Part shown: positions 13,028 through 17,091 of the stretch, in pieces
How the letters are laid out: the number at the start of each line of letters is the position of its first letter
Position numbering within the stretch: the stretch's first letter is position 1
Origin: CAZQCI01 sp964592255
Lineage (GTDB): Bacteria > UBA10199 > SBBF01
Direction of reading: 5' to 3'
NCBI GenBank assembly: GCA_964592255.1
Contig: CAZQCI010000038.1
Location: 1 to 17,091, forward strand
DNA length: 17,091 nucleotides
Translations under genes and position numbers: made by a program
The notes under the pieces: model-generated
What the model saw: only the letters and a program-made list of their open reading frames with translations
Told to the model about the DNA's origin: nothing
Database searches by the model: none

Positions 13028-15211
13028 ATGACAGATCCAGTAACAACATCAGGAAGCCAAGGAGTTAAACTTGCTGCCGATTTAGAAGTGGGTTTTGAAG
13101 GCCAACATACTGCAAACTCACCAACCAAAGCGCAAGAATGGACCAAGAGCGTTTATGAACGCATCTCTTTTGGCCCCTCTTGGCAAGTATCTAAGAAACT
13201 CGAAATAAATCTCAAGGCTTCCATAACAGCTCGCCAAGGTCTTAAAGAAACAAACCCGGATGCTACAAATGCCGGGGATTTAAGCTCAGAAGAACTCGCT
13301 AACGAAGACAATAATGTTTCTCAAGCCGGTCAAAACGGTACCGATACTTTTGGTAATGACATCAGTGATGATCCGGATCCAGACGCTAAAGAAGGAAACA
13401 TCAACAACAACTATTCCGACGTAGAAAGTTATAAAAATAATACCTTTAGTTTAGGTGGAGAAGTTGAAGGTGTATACCATGTATCCGAATCTCTACTTGT
13501 AAAAGGAGCTGTATATGCAGAGCTTGGGCGCTCCACAGGAGATGCAAGCTACTTAGCAGTGGATAAAAGTGAAAATGGTTTGCAAAAAGCGGTGAAACAA
13601 TCTGAAGGCGGAGTACGTTTAGGCGTGCAAGCCCAGCTAACCGATAGGCTGTCGTTAGGCGTAACAGGGCATGTGGGTTTAAGAACTCTGCGTTATCAAA
13701 TTCCGGGCTATACCAATAATTCACTTGCTTCCACCAATGCCGTGGTAGTTGGTGGTGGTATTAGTTTAGATTATCATGGGCACCGGGCTAGTCAATTTAG
13801 TGGCGTTAATGTCATTAGCGATGGTGGCACTACAGGTAGCGCTACCGGGTTAACCAATTTTGATTTAGCGGCTTTGGAAGTTATTTTTGGCGCAGCAGAA
13901 AACCATATCTTTGATGTAGGTAGTACCCCCCCTGTCACTGCCCATGCAGGTAGTACCAATGTGGACATCGATACGTCCGATGTGGAGATGAAAGATGCCG
14001 CTGGAGCCCCTATTGCCAAAATCAATCTGTCACAAGATGATGCTGGTAAATGGCATGTACGCTTCTTCACCAAAGGCGCTGATGGTAACTTCGTTGAAAC
14101 CACAGCACCTACTGGCTTTAATGCGAACGGGCTCTATGATTTGCTCACCGGCGGTGACGACACCAACCATAGTGTAACCAGAGATTTAAGACAATACTTA
14201 GGGCTGCCTCTTGAAGAGAGTGGAACTGGCGATGGTACAGGTACCGGTGGCACAGGTAGTACCGGTGGAGCTGGTGGTGTAGGAGCTGGTGCTGCTACAG
14301 GTGCCGGTGGTGCTACAGGTGCCGGTGGTGCTACAGGTGCCGGTGGTCCTAACCCTGCTGCTACTAACATTAGTAGCAAGCCCGCAGGGCCTAACCAAAT
14401 TATTTTAACAGGAGGTGCTGGAGGAACAATCACCATCGTCAAACCTGCAGACACTGAAAATTATCATCCGGGAGTTGTAGGTAACTTCGAAAATGTTAAA
14501 GCTACAGTCCCTGGCAAAGCTACCATTTTAGTGGACGGTACCGTCATCAAGACAATAGACATGCCAACTCCTAACACACAGGTCCCCCTCCAGTTAACTG
14601 GTGAGGAAATGACAAACTTAGGACCCGTACCCCACAGTCACTTCATCGAAATTAAATTTGCTGGAAACGGTGGTGAGCAAGCAGATATCACCTATAGTTT
14701 CTATGTAAGAGCGTTGGCGGTGGCAGCTCCACCCCCTCCGCCTCCAACAGTAACTTTAACAGCAGCGACTTTTAATTTCCCGGAAGCGGTAAATGCACCG
14801 GCAAATATCTTCTACAACGACCCCATGGTGGTCACTTTAAGTCAGCCGCTTACGACTGACACAAAAATTCGAGTGGAGTTTATCCCACATCCTGATTCAG
14901 GTTTGCTTACAAGTATCTCTCAAAGAGAAGTAACTATACGCGCCGGTGCCACGGAAGTAACGATTATGACCGACCCCAAAACCAAAGCCGGTCTTAAGGC
15001 AGGTCAGCGTTGGTACGGGCATGTCCGTATCACCAATCTAAGCGTCCCAGGTTCCACTTCTTTTGATGATGAGTTTAATTTTACAGTCAAAGGTGGAAAT
15101 AGTAGCGGTGGTAAAGTCTACGATTACCGAGACTTAAATAAAAACGGTAAATGGGATGCGGCCACAGAAGACAGTTTCAACCCATCAAAACCGGTAAAGA
15201 CAAAACCATAG
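13028..15211 (+). CDS. Barrel-like / Gly-rich / Ig-like surface protein, no signal peptide
   Basis: This is a 727-residue protein of unknown family. Residues 12-70 and 138-250 consist of alternating amphipathic strands (ISFGPSWQVSKKLEINLKA, SLLVKGAVYAELG, LSLGVTGHVGLRTL) that look like an outer-membrane barrel, broken by an Asp/Asn-rich loop (about 72-137). Residues 395-440 are a Gly/Thr/Ala-rich linker containing three ATGAGG repeats. Residues 455-565 look beta-sandwich-like. After a PPPPPPP linker (568-574) comes an Ig- or Calx-beta-like domain (574-690). The C-terminus carries DLNKNGKWD (702-710), a DxNxNG-type metal-binding loop. There is no Sec signal at the chosen start, nor at the longer start at 12947. 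It is the first gene of an operon with the 15251 gene, 39 bases apart. The function is not recognised; adhesion or surface display is inferred from architecture. Confidence 0.72.
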   Translation: MTDPVTTSGSQGVKLAADLEVGFEGQHTANSPTKAQEWTKSVYERISFGPSWQVSKKLEINLKASITARQGLKETNPDATNAGDLSSEELANEDNNVSQAGQNGTDTFGNDISDDPDPDAKEGNINNNYSDVESYKNNTFSLGGEVEGVYHVSESLLVKGAVYAELGRSTGDASYLAVDKSENGLQKAVKQSEGGVRLGVQAQLTDRLSLGVTGHVGLRTLRYQIPGYTNNSLASTNAVVVGGGISLDYHGHRASQFSGVNVISDGGTTGSATGLTNFDLAALEVIFGAAENHIFDVGSTPPVTAHAGSTNVDIDTSDVEMKDAAGAPIAKINLSQDDAGKWHVRFFTKGADGNFVETTAPTGFNANGLYDLLTGGDDTNHSVTRDLRQYLGLPLEESGTGDGTGTGGTGSTGGAGGVGAGAATGAGGATGAGGATGAGGPNPAATNISSKPAGPNQIILTGGAGGTITIVKPADTENYHPGVVGNFENVKATVPGKATILVDGTVIKTIDMPTPNTQVPLQLTGEEMTNLGPVPHSHFIEIKFAGNGGEQADITYSFYVRALAVAAPPPPPPTVTLTAATFNFPEAVNAPANIFYNDPMVVTLSQPLTTDTKIRVEFIPHPDSGLLTSISQREVTIRAGATEVTIMTDPKTKAGLKAGQRWYGHVRITNLSVPGSTSFDDEFNFTVKGGNSSGGKVYDYRDLNKNGKWDAATEDSFNPSKPVKTKP
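14294..14347 (+). repeat. Three perfect 18-bp tandem repeats encoding ATGAGG
   Basis: The unit GCTACAGGTGCCGGTGGT occurs three times without mismatch (14294-14311, 14312-14329, 14330-14347) inside the Gly-rich linker of the 13028 gene. Perfect identity at DNA level means recent duplication, so copy number may vary between strains while the frame is kept. Confidence 0.95.
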
Positions 15212-15250
15212 CAAAAAGGGATCAGTCAACTTGACGAGGAGAAGAATATC

Positions 15251-16486
15251 ATGAGTACAAAAATTCACGCCGGGTTTAAATCCAGCGAATTATTTCAAAT
15301 CCTTCAATCTGCTGATTCAAAAGTAGAATCTGAAGTAAGTGTAACAGGAAATGCTGACTCCTTTGATATTGTGATCCCTGATAGCACTTGTTGGACAAGT
15401 AAAGGCAAAGAAGATTTCCAAAATATCTTTTCTGATTATGCTACATGGTACCAGGGTATGGTGGAGGGTAACTGGAATGGAAACCCTGAAAAAGCACCAC
15501 CTGAATTTAAACTGTTTTTTTCAAGCATGAAAACCGTCAACAAGACTTTACAGGAGGCTGCAAGCTTACCAGATGTGCAACCCGATTCATGCAAAGCAGA
15601 GGCTGCAACACCTGCTGCAACAAATACTGCTGCTAGCCCTGCCCCTTCTTCGGATAAACCAATCGCCACCTTTAATTTTGATTACGATAAAACAGAAGGC
15701 ATAACCAGCGATAGTGGAGTTATTAAAATAGTGCCTATCAAACTCTCCAAGCCAGGTGATGCTAAACAACAAGACGGCTTTGCTTTCACAATTTCCTTAA
15801 ATCAAACAGGCGACACTGATGACGAAGACTTATGGGAAGGAGCTGGAACCTGGGTTTTTATTACAGATCAAACAGGCCATTTGACAGATGTCGGAATCGA
15901 TAATAGAGAATCCATCAATGGAGAAGCTCACGTCGTTATTCCAACAAATTTTGATCCGGGAAATGTCGTCATAAGAAACAGTTTCATTCCTGTAAACCAA
16001 GTCTACACTACAGGTGCGACAAATAAACCTAATACTGATAAAACTAATCCTGAAGTCGTACCCGTAAGCGCACAAACCGGCTTGTTATTTTCGTTCCGAC
16101 ATTATTTGGGTCTTGGGGACAACACCCTCTTATTAAAGTCTCCACAAGATATTCTTACGCGCCTCCATCAAGTTCTCAAAGAAGCCGACATTCATGACCC
16201 TCGCATAGACGGTTTCCAAGCAAACCTTAATGATGTGCTAACAAACAAGGGAAACAATCAGATAGACTTTGATCCAGCTGCTACTACGGATGAAAATGCC
16301 GCTACTACGGATGAAAATGCCGCTGCTACGGATGAAGATGCCACTGCTACGGGTGAAGATGCCACTGCTACGGGTGAAGAAGCCCCTGCTGAAGAAGCCC
16401 CTGCTGCGGATGAAGATGCCACCAGCGGCCCCCCTGATCCCCCTATTGATGAAGCGGGCAGCTCTACAGATCAAGATTGGGAATAA
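15251..16486 (+). CDS. Acidic Ig-like-domain protein with tandem-repeat tail, function unknown
   Basis: This is a 411-residue protein without recognisable family or signal peptide. Residues 1-105 are mixed helical/polar with two Cys (C47, C114). An Ala/Pro/Thr linker (about 117-135) follows, then a beta-rich domain (137-250) opening ATFNFDYD. It appears related to the ATFNFPEA-opening domain near the end of the preceding gene's product; both continue with an LSxP segment. Residues 343-390 are a run of seven-residue acidic repeats (ATTDENA, TATGEDA and variants), and the tail is Pro/Asp/Glu-rich, giving a strongly acidic C-terminus. AGGAG at 15237-15241 supports the start. It is the second gene of an operon with 13028-15211, so the two products may form one surface structure or partner pair; this is inferred. 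Confidence 0.75.
   Translation: MSTKIHAGFKSSELFQILQSADSKVESEVSVTGNADSFDIVIPDSTCWTSKGKEDFQNIFSDYATWYQGMVEGNWNGNPEKAPPEFKLFFSSMKTVNKTLQEAASLPDVQPDSCKAEAATPAATNTAASPAPSSDKPIATFNFDYDKTEGITSDSGVIKIVPIKLSKPGDAKQQDGFAFTISLNQTGDTDDEDLWEGAGTWVFITDQTGHLTDVGIDNRESINGEAHVVIPTNFDPGNVVIRNSFIPVNQVYTTGATNKPNTDKTNPEVVPVSAQTGLLFSFRHYLGLGDNTLLLKSPQDILTRLHQVLKEADIHDPRIDGFQANLNDVLTNKGNNQIDFDPAATTDENAATTDENAAATDEDATATGEDATATGEEAPAEEAPAADEDATSGPPDPPIDEAGSSTDQDWE
16280..16420 (+). repeat. 21-bp tandem repeat array encoding acidic heptads
   Basis: Units of 21 bases (16280-16300, 16301-16321, 16322-16342, 16343-16363, 16364-16384, then a 15-base short unit 16385-16399, and 16400-16420) encode ATTDENA-type heptads. 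The first two units are almost identical and later ones drift, with one unit shortened by six bases. All steps keep the reading frame, consistent with slippage-driven length variation in the acidic tail. Confidence 0.93.
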
Positions 16487-16580
16487 AAGTTTAGAGGCAG
16501 TCTTCTGGTTTACCGAAGAGTGAACAAAATCTGTAGTCGTTATCCCAAAAACTTAACCCCTTCCAGAGGGCAGCTTAAAA

Positions 16581-17091
16581 CTACAACCCCGACAAAATCT
16601 TTTTCCGCAACGTTTGGTATTCTGACTCGGTAATTAATTTCTGGTTCTTTAAGTCTTCCAATTGTTTCAAACGTTCCGCGGGAGTTTGAGCCGCAGGCGC
16701 TGAAGATGTCGCATAGGGAGAATCCATCACTTCAGCATCTCCTTGGCCCGAAGATTTACGGTTTTTTCTACCTTTCATCATTTGTGCTTCTTCATTTTCA
16801 CGCGCCATCATTTCTTTTTCAACACCAGCCAAAAAATTAAAATGTGGATCCATCACCAATTCTGTCGCACTGGAATAAGAAAGCACCTGCCCGGGCTGAG
16901 AAGACAAAGTCACTCTCGTCGTTTTGGCCTTACGCAAGGCTTTGTCCATATTGGCCGAAGCTTCATAGTCCCCTTCAAGCTGGGCGTAAAGTTTTGTAAA
17001 TTGAAAATGCAAACCATCGGTGGCCATAAATAAATTACCCATCGTAATACGATCATTACGCAAAATAAAATACGGCCGCTTTTGTACAATC
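16581..17091 (-). CDS. SHOCT-domain protein, C-terminal part (5' end beyond the window)
   Basis: The reading frame stays open to the right edge, giving 169 visible residues. A TTG at 17061-17063 could be read as a start, but upstream codons (IVQKRPYFI before LRNDR) continue the same beta-like pattern, so the gene is probably partial. The visible N-terminal part (YFILRNDRITMGNLFMATDG) is beta-rich and not recognised. The middle (about residues 100-140) is Met/Glu/Lys- and then Ser/Ala/Pro-rich, likely a linker. The last 31 residues (ERLKQLEDLKNQKLITESEY and following) match the short C-terminal SHOCT domain, a small helical module found at the ends of many unrelated bacterial proteins. It converges with the 15251 operon, with 94 bases between stops and no strong terminator hairpin seen there. 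The function is unknown. Confidence 0.75.
   Translation of the reverse strand, partial: IVQKRPYFILRNDRITMGNLFMATDGLHFQFTKLYAQLEGDYEASANMDKALRKAKTTRVTLSSQPGQVLSYSSATELVMDPHFNFLAGVEKEMMARENEEAQMMKGRKNRKSSGQGDAEVMDSPYATSSAPAAQTPAERLKQLEDLKNQKLITESEYQTLRKKILSGL

Noticed and set aside
14134..14454. Minus-strand Pro/Ala-rich frame
   Set aside because: Antisense shadow of the Gly-rich linker repeats (GGT/GCT read backwards).
14294..16420. Tandem repeats considered as a CRISPR array
   Set aside because: The 18- and 21-bp units are contiguous, in frame and have no unique spacers; they are coding repeats.
16269..16523. Out-of-frame plus-strand frame with MKMPLLR repeats
   Set aside because: It is the 21-bp array read in another frame inside the 15251 gene.
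16487..16580. Search for a terminator between the convergent 15251 and SHOCT genes
   Set aside because: Only weak pairings are visible and no stem plus T-tract, so none is reported.

Overview
The window suggests a Gram-negative bacterium of moderate to low GC, most likely from a deltaproteobacterial-type lineage (Bdellovibrionota, Myxococcota, UBA10199 and similar). The basis is an endonuclease-type MutL, MopE-type Asp/Cys repeats with Cys-containing C-terminal sorting tails, an Omp85-like protein, an epimerase-like SDR next to an acyltransferase, and sigma-28-like promoters. The assignment is inference; no rRNA or taxonomic marker was aligned.

Positions 1-2858 (minus strand) hold a tightly packed housekeeping operon read mutL > miaA > fluC, with a 4-base and a 1-base overlap at its two junctions; fluC runs off the left edge. 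Positions 2917-5667 (plus strand) hold a small membrane protein, an epimerase-like SDR with a Phe in place of the usual catalytic Tyr, and a coiled-coil lysophospholipid-type acyltransferase. This looks like a lipid or envelope cluster. An intrinsic terminator at 5666-5698 separates it from the next, convergent gene.

Positions 5738-9631 (minus strand) hold two paralogous secreted proteins. Each has a signal peptide, a shared N-terminal domain, Asp-rich MopE-like metal-binding repeats, and a Gly-Cys-Ser-Leu / hydrophobic / basic C-terminus. Each has its own promoter and terminator. A 488-base divergent intergenic region (9632-10119) follows. It is dense in structure: two promoters, a 131-bp nested inverted-repeat element, IS-end-like direct repeats, further hairpins, and an operator-like inverted repeat. 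Positions 10120-16486 (plus strand) encode three large proteins: an Omp85-like POTRA-plus-barrel protein, a barrel-like/Gly-rich/Ig-like protein, and an acidic Ig-like protein. None has a recognisable Sec signal peptide. A partial SHOCT-domain gene on the minus strand closes the window.

The most notable signal is one promoter architecture, GCAAC-N14-GCCGATAAT (ACCGATAAT in the fourth), found at all four transcription-unit starts of the cell-surface region (7570-7597, 9657-9684, 10024-10051, 12900-12927). The downstream half matches the sigma-28 (FliA) -10 element and the spacing is that of FliA promoters, while the -35 half is diverged. The two MopE-like proteins, the Omp85-like protein and the two Ig-like proteins therefore look like one co-regulated surface programme.
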